From: an uncultured Legionella sp. | Lineage (GTDB): Bacteria > Pseudomonadota > Gammaproteobacteria > Legionellales > Legionellaceae | NCBI GenBank assembly: GCA_902168255.1 | Contig: CABHON010000013.1 | Location: forward strand, 186,001 to 250,000 | Direction: 5' to 3' | DNA length: 64,000 bases | Shown: positions 1 to 8,490 of the stretch, piece after piece | Layout: every line of letters begins with the position of its first letter | Numbering within the stretch: the first letter of the stretch is position 1 | Notes under the pieces: generated by a model | What the model saw: only the letters and a program-made list of their open reading frames with translations | Told to the model about the DNA's origin: nothing | The model's database searches: none | Translations under genes and position numbers: made by a program

Positions 1-22
1 AATTGGCATTGTCTTATTAGCA

Positions 23-1630
23 TCATGAAATTCGACAAGAAATTATCTCTTCTTCAGCAAGCAATTCTACTTCTCTCTTTATTTGATTGATAATAACATT
101 TCCTTCTTCATCTGTAGCATCAATAGCCAATAGATTATTCTCAGATTCTACAATACCATGATTGTCCATAATTTGAGAGAACAACGTGTGAGCATTATTG
201 CGAGCCTTACTAAATAAGATTGCTGTTTGAATATCTTGCTGCGGGTTACCAGAAGGTTTCCCTGATAGGGCTTCAACGCATAGTATTCTATTTTGAGACG
301 ATAAATTTGAGTGCATGATAAAGCTATAACCTCGTCCAGATAAAGTTCTAAGACTATCTTTGGTTTCATTGTTCAATAATTGATTTGTTTTTGTGTTCCA
401 TGTTGGAACTCGGTTTTGCATGAATGGTGTTGATGCATTTTTTTGAGGATAATACCTTGAAGTATTAGCCTTTTCTCTTAATAACGTAAGAATTTCCGTA
501 TTATTTTGTTCCTCCGCTAGCATAATGGCTGTATACCCTTCATGACTCATAAAATTAACATTTGCCCCATTGCGTAAAGATTCCATTACTTGTATCGTAT
601 CATTATTTTTTACAGCATAGATTAATTCATAATTTTTCAATAAATCATGAATGCGGGAGCCTGACGCAGATAAATATCTTGCTTTCGTACCATAAATATT
701 TTTTTTCCAAGGATTAGCCCCATTTCTTAATAAAAACTCAACTGCTCTTTCATCATTTCCATCAACAGCTAACATTAATGCCGTATAGCCATTTTCCTCT
801 AGACTAAAATCAATTTGAGCTCCTTGGTTTAACTGCTCTTGCATTCTCATTATTGAAGCAAAACTCGTTGATTGAAACAGCTGAAGAAAACTTCTATTTA
901 AATTATTTATTCGCGCACTTTCTTCTCGTCTATGCTGAGTAGCTTTTTCTGTCTCTTCTTGTTTGCGTCGATCCTCGATTATTTTTGCGCGAATTGTCTC
1001 ATGCTTTTTTAATTCCGTTTGAACTAATTGTTGATATTCTAAATCATTTTTATTATTTTCAAAAATAACCTCTTCTATTTCTGTGCGCATGTTTAAATCA
1101 CCAGTATAAATAGGTTGAGTGGTGTATGCTTCTTTAGCAGCTAGAGTTTTCATATATTCCTTATTCCTACAAAGAATTCTCTCAATGTCACTTTGTTTAG
1201 CTGTAAACGTATAAGATTGCTCTTTTGCGAAATAAGAAGAGTGATAGTCAATTGTACCAGAGAATGAGGGGTCATAAGTCGCTCTTCCTACCTTTAATTC
1301 GACTGATATAGCCTTTTTTTCACTATATTCTCTTTTTTTAATAGTATAACTTGCTAAGCTCACTTCATTTGCAAGGAATTGTAAATCATACTTAATGCTA
1401 ATAAGATAATTGCAATCAGCTGGGCAAGCATGAGAATTGAATACGCTAGGAAACCAACTTGGCCTGCTCCATTTAGAAACATGATATGCGAGTAAGCTTA
1501 CAGAAACTCCACTTGTGTAAAAAGAATCATACATACACCATATATATTCGTCATCCGTAGTGTTTCCTCTGAAAGGAATCACAACAATTTTTTTATCTTG
1601 CCGATATGTAATAGTAAAACTTACTTTCAT
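23..1630 (-). CDS. Ankyrin-repeat protein, candidate secreted effector
   Basis: A 535-residue protein. I place the start at the ATG at 1630; an in-frame TTG ten codons upstream is the longest alternative. No signal peptide is visible. The N-terminal third is of unknown fold. It is followed by a charged stretch rich in E, K, R and Q (about residues 190-250, probable coiled coil). Two ankyrin-type repeats follow (motifs GYTALMLAVDGND and GYTAIMLAEEQNN, near residues 280-310 and 365-395). The C-terminus is AEEEIISCRIS, a cluster of three glutamates close to the end, as in E-block signals of Dot/Icm type IV substrates. Ankyrin proteins with such tails are common in Legionella and Coxiella. Effector status is inferred; partners and activity cannot be read from the sequence. 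Confidence 0.75.
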   Translation of the reverse strand: MKVSFTITYRQDKKIVVIPFRGNTTDDEYIWCMYDSFYTSGVSVSLLAYHVSKWSRPSWFPSVFNSHACPADCNYLISIKYDLQFLANEVSLASYTIKKREYSEKKAISVELKVGRATYDPSFSGTIDYHSSYFAKEQSYTFTAKQSDIERILCRNKEYMKTLAAKEAYTTQPIYTGDLNMRTEIEEVIFENNKNDLEYQQLVQTELKKHETIRAKIIEDRRKQEETEKATQHRREESARINNLNRSFLQLFQSTSFASIMRMQEQLNQGAQIDFSLEENGYTALMLAVDGNDERAVEFLLRNGANPWKKNIYGTKARYLSASGSRIHDLLKNYELIYAVKNNDTIQVMESLRNGANVNFMSHEGYTAIMLAEEQNNTEILTLLREKANTSRYYPQKNASTPFMQNRVPTWNTKTNQLLNNETKDSLRTLSGRGYSFIMHSNLSSQNRILCVEALSGKPSGNPQQDIQTAILFSKARNNAHTLFSQIMDNHGIVESENNLLAIDATDEEGNVIINQIKREVELLAEEEIISCRIS

Positions 1631-1876
1631 TTTATATTCATCTTTAGAAATTAACCGCAAATAAAGAAGTATCGCAAAATTTTTTCAGGCTAGGCCAAAC
1701 GTGAGTTCTCTGAAAATAAATGATTGCAAGCATAGCTTTTATAGACTCCTTTTAACATCACGCCAATTATAGTCCTATTCAATACCAAAAATAAATATTG
1801 GGGTTAAATTACAGAAATGGGGTATGTCGCAGTAAGCTGTGGAATACTCCGTTTCTAATGGACTCATCCTCTTATT

Positions 1877-2032
1877 TTAAGCGGCATCAAAAAGTGTCAA
1901 AATAAGGCTATGAGGCAACGCTTTTTCAGTGGCGGTTGCTAAAACAGCACGTTCAGGATTAACAGAACCCAACGTTTTTTCTTTGGCTAACCAATCAATA
2001 ATTGTATCTAATGGCATCATGTTTTCTATCAC
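1877..2032 (-). pseudogene. Fragment resembling the start of a pyridoxamine-phosphate-oxidase-like protein
   Basis: A 51-codon frame opens with GTG at 2032. It contains NPERAVLATATEKALPHS, which resembles the 'NP.A..LATV....PH' opening of PNPOx-fold flavoproteins, and then stops. Nothing downstream continues the fold. I read it as a truncated relic in a decayed region; a short unrelated ORF is possible. Confidence 0.3.
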
Positions 2033-2074
2033 GTTGTAATAATTTGCATTTTATCATGCCATCACATAATACTA

Positions 2075-2771
2075 CTACCACCATCCACACCACAGCGTTT
2101 GGCTGGTGATAAATCCTCCCTCATTTGACAACAGAAAATCGACAGCAGCAGCTATTTCTTGTGGTTGTCCAATGCGACGCATCGGAATAGTGGCCAATGT
2201 CTTCTTTTCTGCTTCACTACCAATAGGTCTTTTTTGACGAAACATCTCAGTTTCTATCGCTCCAGGTGAAAGAATATTAACGGTAATACCAAATTCTGCT
2301 AATCTAATGCCCAAGTTTTCGTAAGACCCAATAAAGCACTTTTAGCCGCTGCATAATGGCCTAAATCTTTAGTACCAAAAGCGGCGCGGCTGGAAAGGTT
2401 GACCACCCTACCCCATTGTTGCTTTTTCATGTTATCGACAAACGCTTAGGTGATTTGCACTGTCGTACGTACATTTAAATCAAATAAGGGCGATAATTCT
2501 TCTAAATCACCGTTTTCTACAAATTGAAAGGCAGGCAACGCCATACCTACATTATTGACGATGGCATCAATGGAGTAATCGGCCTGAATTTCTTTTAATG
2601 TTAGTTCAGTCGCTTTTTTATCATCTAAATCAGTGCAAAAAAGTGTATCAGGAAAATTTTCTGTAGATTGACGTGCAATACCAACAATTTGCCAGTTTTG
2701 CGCCAGCTGTTGACTAATGGCATGGCCAATACCTTTTTTGCACCGGTGATTAAAACCGTTCGTTTTGTCAT
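2075..2771 (-). pseudogene. Broken short-chain dehydrogenase/reductase
   Basis: Reading from the ATG at 2771 gives MTKRTVLITGAKK, the Rossmann opening of an SDR. The frame is lost by one base at an A6 tract (2734-2739); restoring it gives the TGxxxGIG nucleotide motif. The next frame runs through NNVGMALP to an in-frame TAA at 2456-2458. It then continues through NLSSRAAFGT and the YAAAKSA active-site segment before another shift near 2315-2325. The last piece (2075-2314) reads FGITVNILSPGAIETEMF, a normal SDR C-terminal part. At least two frameshifts and one stop make this a pseudogene. Confidence 0.85.
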
Positions 2772-2914
2772 AAGATTACTCTTGAATCACCCTACACGTT
2801 GGTCAGAGGAAAATCCATTAATACTTGGCTACACCAATGGATAGAAAAATGTTGCTAATACAAATAGAGCCATTTAATTGCATCGTATACCTCTCAGCAT
2901 AAGCAGAATAGATA

Positions 2915-3043
2915 TCAAGAAACTTCGTGTTTAAATAATAAATCCAGTTTTGACAAAATTATAGCAACCATCTCTTCAGGTGAATTTTGGATGTTATCAA
3001 GGGTGATTTCATTGGGGTGTCTCGAATAAAATACTTGACTATA
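2915..3043 (-). pseudogene. C-terminal scrap, possibly of a P-loop kinase
   Basis: About 42 codons end at the TGA at 2915-2917. The frame contains HPNEITLDNIQNSPEEMV, resembling the C-terminal 'D....SPEE....I' part of small P-loop kinases. No Walker A region precedes it; instead the frame abuts the truncated YchJ fragment near 3040, marking a deletion or recombination junction. The identification is weak. Confidence 0.3.
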
Positions 3044-3158
3044 TGCCGTTATAGCGCGATCTCATTAATTGTTCCGACGTTTCAGGCAACGCGCTATGAT
3101 TAATGAAAGGCATACAACAATCGACATATTTTTTATTACTTTTGCAAGGACATAACAT
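3039..3158 (-). pseudogene. N-terminal fragment of a second YchJ/SEC-C protein
   Basis: Thirty-nine codons from the ATG at 3158 begin MLCPCKSNKKYVDCC and continue through PETSEQLMRSRY, then stop at TAG 3039-3041. The intact homologue in this window (19223-19606) begins MLCPCKSEKEYAHCC and has PETPEQLMRSRY, so the relationship is clear. Only the N-terminal cysteine motif survives. The rest was lost at a junction with an unrelated scrap. Confidence 0.75.
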
Positions 3159-3187
3159 CACGCCGCTCCATCTTCACGTATGATTGC

Positions 3188-3693
3188 CTAGCGCACATGA
3201 TCACACCACTCATTATTAATTTTTAAATAGCGAGGAGAATAACCTTCTTTTCTAAAACCATTTTTTTGGACTAAATGAATGGGGCGATGATTGTTCGGTT
3301 GAATGTTGGCTTCTAATCGGTGCAGATCCATTTCTTCAAAAATTTTTTTTAACACTAATTTCAATCCCGCGCTCATGTAACCCTGCCCTGCATAATCTGC
3401 AACCGCATAAAATCCCAAATAAGCACTTTGGAAAAAACCACGAACTATTTCGCTCAGATTAAAAACGCCGACAATATGTTCATGTTGATCAAAAGTAGAA
3501 AGCATTTTTGATTACTTTGTTGAGAGCGTTGGACATAAGAATGAAACTCCTGAACGCTCGTTGGTGCCTTCACCCAGGGATGATGCAGCGTTTGGCTGCG
3601 ATTCATCGCCGCAATAAAAAGGGCTTCATCGGTTAATAATGGTTCACGAATAAAAAGTGGAGAAGATAGCCCTGACAGGAATTCTGGTTTCAT
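3188..3693 (-). pseudogene. RimJ/RimL-type GNAT acetyltransferase, split by one frameshift
   Basis: The 5' frame starts at the ATG at 3693 (MKPEFLSGLSSP) and carries the RimJ-like N-terminal part. The 3' frame (3188-3505) carries AVADYAGQGYMSAGLKLVLK, the acetyl-CoA binding motif A, and LVQKNGFRKEGYSPRYLKI. The two join at an A5 tract (3505-3509); one more A would restore a single frame of about 169 residues, close to the family length. The start overlaps the stop of the upstream kinase gene as TGATG, so the pair was translationally coupled. N-terminal acetylation of a protein is the family role. This is the only lesion I see, so recoding or an assembly error is possible. Confidence 0.8.
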
Positions 3694-4634
3694 CAATAGC
3701 TTCTTTGGTATTCTTGAATTTCTTCGAAAGCCCGTTGCAGCGCGAGCGTTGCCCACTGTTTTAAAGAGGCTTTCTTTTGTTCAAACGCATAGGGTAAAAA
3801 ACTTAAGCTATGACAAAAACTATTAAATAATAAAAGCCGCTGCGTTGTTTCATCAATAGGACCGTAGGCATTCAGAAAAGCATCAAACGATTTTTTTGTA
3901 AAAATCATGCCACTTGATAAATCGATGGCAGGATGGCCAATATGCATATCACCCCAGTCAATTAAGCCATTGGGTAATAACGTATCAGGATTAACCATGA
4001 TATGACGGCTGTATAAATCTCCGTGAACAAAAGAACGTTGCACGGACTCAAAATGCCATTGCCCCATATATTCAATAAGTTCAAGCAGCGTGTTTTTATT
4101 AAAACCGGCCTCAGCAAAATAAAACAAGTACTGCTGTAAATTCTCTTGGCAACGTAACGTACGATGCGGTACATCTACTTTCCATTCAAAGTTTCCTTTT
4201 ACCGCCTGAATGTGCTCAGCCCTAACAGGAATATGATGTAATTCTTTTAGCCACGTGGCTAAAATGATGGCAAATTGTTCGTTATCAATCAGTGCATTGG
4301 TCGCTTCACACAGAGGTTTGCCTAAAAGCATAGGATATCCTGCATACGCATAAGGGTATTGGTCTGTTGGTTGTCCAATCCATTGTGCAGCTGATAGTGG
4401 AAAAGAAACCTGCGCGTGAACGTAAGAGGTTAAAGCAATTTCATTTTTCATACAAGACACCCCACACTCTCGACGCGGAAAACGAAAAATAAATTCATTA
4501 TTGACACAGTAAACTTCATTATCCCAACCGGAATCCAGCAAAAAAATCGTATGAACTGCAAAATGCTGCGCGGTAATTAATTCTGCTGCCATGGCTTCAT
4601 TCATGTTAATTGTTTGTTTCCACGCATGGGTCAT
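3693..4634 (-). CDS. Aminoglycoside/macrolide phosphotransferase-family kinase
   Basis: 313 residues, full length for the APH family. It contains DNEVYCVNNEFIFRFPRR (nucleotide-binding strand region) and the catalytic loop FVHGDLYSRHIMVN, followed by GLIDWGDMHIGHPAIDLS, the metal-binding D and downstream helix. The usual 'HGD....N' asparagine is H here (HGDLYSRH), a conservative oddity. The family phosphorylates small hydroxylated compounds such as aminoglycosides or macrolides, or metabolites; the substrate cannot be read from the sequence. Its stop overlaps the start of the broken GNAT gene downstream. Confidence 0.8.
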   Translation of the reverse strand: MTHAWKQTINMNEAMAAELITAQHFAVHTIFLLDSGWDNEVYCVNNEFIFRFPRRECGVSCMKNEIALTSYVHAQVSFPLSAAQWIGQPTDQYPYAYAGYPMLLGKPLCEATNALIDNEQFAIILATWLKELHHIPVRAEHIQAVKGNFEWKVDVPHRTLRCQENLQQYLFYFAEAGFNKNTLLELIEYMGQWHFESVQRSFVHGDLYSRHIMVNPDTLLPNGLIDWGDMHIGHPAIDLSSGMIFTKKSFDAFLNAYGPIDETTQRLLLFNSFCHSLSFLPYAFEQKKASLKQWATLALQRAFEEIQEYQRSY

Positions 4635-4732
4635 CAGTCATCTCACTTAAAATTCGAAAAATCACAAATTATTTGCTTTTTCATGTATGTTAATACACAA
4701 TAAAAAGCTTATATCTCAAGGCGTATAATAGC

Positions 4733-5067
4733 ATGAATATCTCTTATGATGAATTTGAAAAAGTCGATTTACGCTCAGGCACTATTGTGAAAGCTGAAGT
4801 TTTTCTCCGTGCAAAAAACCGGCTTATAAAATATGGGCAGATTTTGGCGACGAAATAGGTACACTACAAACATCCGCGCAAGTAACACATCATTACACGC
4901 CAGAATTTCTAATAGGTCGTTCCATTATCGGTTGCGTCAATCTGGGTGAGAAAAATATTGCGGGTTTTTTATCTCAATTTTTGTTGGTTGGATTTTTCGA
5001 TTCAACGGGAGCCATTTGTTTGGCCACCGTCTATCCCGCCGTACCCAACGGAAACAAACTACACTAA
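4733..5067 (+). pseudogene. CsaA-like tRNA-binding protein with a single -1 offset at A AAA AAC
   Basis: The frame from the ATG at 4733 reads DEFEKVDLRSGTIVKAEVF, the start of a CsaA/YgjH-type tRNA-binding (OB-fold) domain. It then meets GCA AAA AAC (4811-4819). After this point the -1 frame carries the rest: KIWADFGDEIGTLQTSAQV, NLGEKNIAGFLSQFLLVGF and AVPNGNKLH, stopping at 5067. With one base restored the protein is about 111 residues, normal for CsaA. Heptamer 4813-4819 (A AAA AAC) is phased so that -1 slippage would give the intact product. So this is either a pseudogene with one indel or a recoded gene. A decayed second copy lies at 11292. Confidence 0.7.
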
Positions 5068-5073
5068 CTCATT

Positions 5074-5559
5074 ATGCTCAATCAACTCACTCACAGAAAA
5101 GCTCAAGAATGCGATTTGCATGCTATTATTACATTGCTACTAGAAAAAAACGAGCTAGACCAAGTCAGAGAATCTTTAACCGAAACGCTTGATAATGTTT
5201 ATGTGGAAGCATTTCACCGAATTGATACCAATCCAAACCATTATTTAATGCTGGTAGAACGGGGAAATGAAGTGGTTGGAACTTGCCATCTCACCTTATT
5301 ACCCTCATTATCTTTTAAAGGTTCCACCCGTCTCCTTATTGAAGAAGTGCGTATTGCTGCTAAATATCGAGGTAAAGGATTTGGTGAGTGGATGATGCAG
5401 CAAGCCATTGATTATGGACGTTCTAATGGCGCCACCATCGTTCAGCTCACCACGAATAAGCAACGGCCGCGCGCTAAACAATTTTATGAACGATTGGGCT
5501 TTGAGGCGACGCATGAAGGAATGAAGTTATATTTAACTTCATCAGAAATATCTCCATGA
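5074..5559 (+). CDS. GNAT-family N-acetyltransferase
   Basis: 161 residues covering the whole GNAT fold. Motif A is IEEVRIAAKYRGKGFGEWMM (Q/RxxGxG/A type, here RGKGFG), followed by AIDYGRSNGATIVQLTTNKQ and AKQFYERLGFEATHEGMKLYL (motif B). The family moves acetyl from acetyl-CoA to an amine; the acceptor is unknown. It starts 7 bases after the CsaA-like gene and its stop overlaps the broken kinase relic downstream, so these probably formed one transcript. Confidence 0.85.
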   Translation: MLNQLTHRKAQECDLHAIITLLLEKNELDQVRESLTETLDNVYVEAFHRIDTNPNHYLMLVERGNEVVGTCHLTLLPSLSFKGSTRLLIEEVRIAAKYRGKGFGEWMMQQAIDYGRSNGATIVQLTTNKQRPRAKQFYERLGFEATHEGMKLYLTSSEISP

Positions 5560-6251
5560 AAACACAGAAGCCATTCAATGGGCAAAAAAATATCTCTCGT
5601 TTCAAGGAGAAAAAAACCTTAGTCCGCCGGAAGACATTCAACTCAATCCGTGGTCAACAGCACAACGCTTTTTAACCTCCGAAGGTTATATTTATTTAAA
5701 GCAAACCCCTTCTGCCCTGTTCATCCAGCCTGCGATTATTCAATTGCTTCACGATCGTTTTCAAGCCAATGTGCCCTTTTTATTACAATAAATAAGACGT
5801 TAAATTGTGTTTTGATGAAAGATTCTGGCAGGACACTACGAGATTTTTTTACATGAACCTTTCAAGCGGGTGTGCTCCTTCAAGGCATTGAAAAATATAT
5901 CGATATTCAGCAGGCCAGTATAGAACATATCAATGAGTTTCTTGGCCTGAGTGTTCCCGATTGGCGGCTTACCCAATTGCCGAAGCATTATGCAACATTA
6001 ATTACTCAAGAGGAATTGCTCTTGGAAGATGGTTTAACAAGCGATGAATTAAACTCTCCATGTTACAACAGTCTTTCTCATTGCTCTGTGAGCAATTAGC
6101 TCATTATAAAATACCAGAAACATTCGAACACGGATTTTCATGATAATATAGACTGACAGAAGTGTTGCCCAAAGAAATTCAGACGAATTTGCCTACTATA
6201 GAGGAATTAGAGAAAGAGCTTTCAAAAAGCTCCAAGATTAATAACGATTGA
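5552..6251 (+). pseudogene. Heavily broken aminoglycoside-phosphotransferase-like kinase
   Basis: Pieces in several frames align in order with one kinase. They are: ENTEAIQWAKKYLSFQGE; EGYIYLKQTPSALFIQPAII; LNCVLMKDSGRTLRDFF; GIEKYIDIQQASIEHI then LGLSVPDWRLTQLP; LLCEQLAHYKIPETFEHG; then a damaged 'HGDFHDN' Brenner catalytic motif near 6125-6145 (CACGGATTTTCATGATAAT). The tail IEELEKELSKSSKINND ends at TGA 6249-6251. Multiple indels and stops rule out function. It is a different member of the family from the intact kinase at 3693-4634. Confidence 0.65.
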
Positions 6252-6272
6252 AGCAATGAATGGAGAGTTCTA

Positions 6273-7031
6273 ATGAAAATAAAATTTAAAGACAAAGAAG
6301 ATCAAATTTGGTTTGAATATGTTGATACACCAGAAAAATTGCCTTTAAAAAAGCGTGGCAAAGTAAATTTAACAGGTTTGTACCTTTATGGAATGTATAG
6401 GAACACTTTGTACGATTCTTATAAAGAAAAAATTAATTTAGCCGAAGATATTAAAGTTTATCCCAAAGTATTTGATGAACATCCCAGTAAATTAGATGAT
6501 ACTTTATACAAAGATCCCCTTTATCATTATTCGGTTGCTGGCTGCCTCGCTGCAACAAATGAATGGCTAAATCAAGAAGAAAGAATAAAAAGCTATGTTG
6601 CTTGTGAACTTGTGAAAAATCATAAAAATGCAGGATATCATAAGAGAATTGTTGGTATAGTACATTTTGTTGAAAAACAAATAGATGATGAAAATTTTGT
6701 CTATATTGCCCAGGCAGCCGTTGCACATCGTTCTGCTGGTATTGGAAAACGCTTGATGGAATGCGTTTTATCTCATTATCCTGAGAACACTCATTTTAAA
6801 ATACTCACACGAGTCTTTAATGACAATGCCCAAAAGCTTTATCATGAAAAATTACATTTTTCTCCTATTGAAATAGAAGCAATAAAACAACTTGGTTATG
6901 ATGAACGTTATTGCGGTTTTGAGCATACAACGTCATCAACAGAAATTCAGTTAATCAATGAAAACAAAGTATTGGTTGATCATATTGCTATAGAGGAATC
7001 TGAACCCAGACAAACAAATTCTTTTAAATAA
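6273..7031 (+). CDS. GNAT-like acetyltransferase with long N-terminal extension
   Basis: 252 residues; GGAGAG at 6260-6265, about seven bases before the ATG, is a good ribosome site. The C-terminal half is GNAT-like: YIAQAAVAHRSAGIGKRLM (motif A, RSAGIG) and RVFNDNAQKLYHEKLHFSPI (motif B). About 130 N-terminal residues (KLPLKKRGKVNLTGLYLYG and following) do not match a family I recognise. The C-terminus is polar and acidic (AIEESEPRQTNSFK). It sits between broken genes but is itself open throughout. It could be a host-directed acetyltransferase; that is inference from context only. Confidence 0.7.
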   Translation: MKIKFKDKEDQIWFEYVDTPEKLPLKKRGKVNLTGLYLYGMYRNTLYDSYKEKINLAEDIKVYPKVFDEHPSKLDDTLYKDPLYHYSVAGCLAATNEWLNQEERIKSYVACELVKNHKNAGYHKRIVGIVHFVEKQIDDENFVYIAQAAVAHRSAGIGKRLMECVLSHYPENTHFKILTRVFNDNAQKLYHEKLHFSPIEIEAIKQLGYDERYCGFEHTTSSTEIQLINENKVLVDHIAIEESEPRQTNSFK

Positions 7032-7114
7032 TTAATTTAATTAAAACGGCGATTAGATTTTTGGTAAATGTTGCACGGCAAAAAAACGAATTATGCGATG
7101 AGTCGAGATGAATT

Positions 7115-7142
7115 TAATCACATAATGCTTATTATGCGATTA
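7115..7142. other. dif-like XerC/XerD recombination site
   Basis: Eleven-base arm TAATCACATAA, six-base centre TGCTTA, eleven-base arm TTATGCGATTA. The inner bases ACATAA-N6-TTATGCG equal those of the Escherichia coli dif core; the outer 4-5 bases of each arm differ. The arms also form a palindrome with one mismatch per side. A further solitary XerC-like half (TTATGCGATGA) lies at 7091-7101. No gene overlaps it. It could be the chromosomal dif or a site used by an integrating element. Confidence 0.5.
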
Positions 7143-7254
7143 GATTTGAGGTTTTGAAGTGAAGTTGGTCGGTTATTGAACAATTTCGATGGATTGCCGT
7201 CGTTTGGCTGGCTAGCTCGAGAGGGCTAGTTCGCCTTTGCCCAGTTTCTGTAAT

Positions 7255-7630
7255 TTAATCCATTGTTGGCTCAAATGCTAAAAGATAAATCTTTTTATAT
7301 CCGAAATCTTTAGCCTTTTCCTTGATTATGTTGATAAGCATTTCACCTATTTTACGCCTACGATAGGCAGGAGCAACAACCAAACTACCCAGCCATGGAG
7401 CCAGATCAGGTTGTATTCCATCATTCTCACGCAACGATGCCATACCAATGGGTTTTCCTTTTAAGAAAGCAATAAGTGTCATTGGCATTTTATTTTCATT
7501 CAAATGTTTTATCAGATTTTATGTTGCTCGTTCCACACTAGCACCAGGCACCCAATGTTTGCTGATTTCATTAAACCAAAGATTGGTTAATGCAGGAATG
7601 TGTTCCTGACATTTTGTAAGTAATTTAATC
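7255..7630 (-). pseudogene. GNAT acetyltransferase with internal stop and lost C-terminus
   Basis: The minus frame reads KCQEHIPALTNLWFNEIS, HWVPGASVERAT, an in-frame TAA, then NLIKHLNENKMPMTLIAFLK, GKPIGMASLRENDG, and SLVVAPAYRRRKIGEMLI (motif A). It ends at AFEPTMD, before motif B is complete. No start codon in frame is evident at the 5' side. A nonsense codon plus truncation make it a relic. Confidence 0.75.
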
Positions 7631-7631
7631 T

Positions 7632-8060
7632 CTATATTTCATTCATTATTTTTACTTGTTTAATTTGGTTCTTTGGTGTTTCTTCTTGCTCAACTGTACT
7701 TACAGTGGGTGCTTTTCGATGTTTTTTGAAAAAATTTTGTATGATAAATGCTGCTTGGGTAATTTTTTCATCTACAGCCGGATTTTCTATTTTTGCTTTA
7801 AGTTCAGTATGATTCTGACTGATTTCAATGAGATCTTCAGATCTCTCAAGATTGTATTGTATTATTTCTTCTTTCGTAAGAAATATGGGTTCACGTGTTG
7901 TTGCAAAGTCATGTGTAATACAAAGTATTTTTTCATTAATATTGGAGGCAGAAGATATTGATGCCTTATGCACAAAAGCTTCTTTCCAACTGAGCCATCG
8001 GGCTTTGACCCACTCATAAAGTAAAATATCAAATTGATGTTTAGAAGCGAGGGACACCAC
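7632..8060 (-). CDS. Small protein with an IQ-like motif, possibly 5'-truncated
   Basis: 142 codons from tandem GTG codons at 8060. No family recognised. Residues near 105-120 read ITQAAFIIQNFFKKHRK, which fits the IQ consensus for calmodulin-type binding (IQxxxKxxxxK with preceding AA and hydrophobics). The tail is polar and lysine-rich. The 5' end overlaps a recombinase relic reading the other way (8045-8152), so the N-terminus may have been cut by that insertion. It lacks a clear ribosome site. It could be the surviving C-terminal part of a larger protein. Confidence 0.45.
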   Translation of the reverse strand: MVSLASKHQFDILLYEWVKARWLSWKEAFVHKASISSASNINEKILCITHDFATTREPIFLTKEEIIQYNLERSEDLIEISQNHTELKAKIENPAVDEKITQAAFIIQNFFKKHRKAPTVSTVEQEETPKNQIKQVKIMNEI

Positions 8061-8152
8061 CTAAAGATGTCGCACAGAATTTAGGTGTTTCTGTTCCAAC
8101 GCTGTATCGATGGCTTCCTGCGTCAACTTTGGAATCAATAAATAAAATTTAA
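8045..8152 (+). pseudogene. Helix-turn-helix tail of a site-specific recombinase
   Basis: An open stretch ends at the TAA at 8150-8152. It encodes KRGTPPKDVAQNLGVSVP followed by TLYRWLPAST, the C-terminal helix-turn-helix typical of serine resolvase/invertase proteins. No catalytic domain is upstream; the frame is closed at 8042-8044. It is the only visible trace of a mobile element in this stretch. Confidence 0.6.
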
Positions 8153-8176
8153 TAATGTTTACTTGAGAGAATTATT

Positions 8177-8472
8177 ATGCACAAAGCGTATGTGGTTATG
8201 GTTATTTTAGAGGCAGCCATGGGCAAAGAGGAAAAATTGAAAAAAATACTGATGGGGGTTGTTGAACCCAGTCGAAATGAAAAGACATGTTTACAATACC
8301 ATTGCATCAAACGTTAGATAAGCCAAGCGAATTTATCCTTTATGAACAATGGGAAAGTAAAACAGCGCATGGAGGCCAATTTCAAAAGCCCTATATTCAG
8401 GCATTAGGTGAAAAACTAGCATCTTTATTGGCAAAGCCTTATCATGTTATTTTTGCAGAAAAATTAGCATAA
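8177..8472 (+). pseudogene. Antibiotic-biosynthesis-monooxygenase (ABM) domain protein, one frameshift
   Basis: The frame from the ATG at 8177 reads MHKAYVVMVILEAAMGKEEK and EPSRNEKTCLQYH, the first half of a YgiN-like ABM domain. The second half is in another frame: LHQTLDKPSEFILYEQWESK and HGGQFQKPYIQALGEKLASL, ending at 8472. One base is missing near 8300. Restored, it would be about 98 residues, normal for the family (small dimeric haem- or quinol-type monooxygenases). No other lesion is seen. Confidence 0.75.
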
Positions 8473-8490
8473 TTTTAATACGAAAATTTT

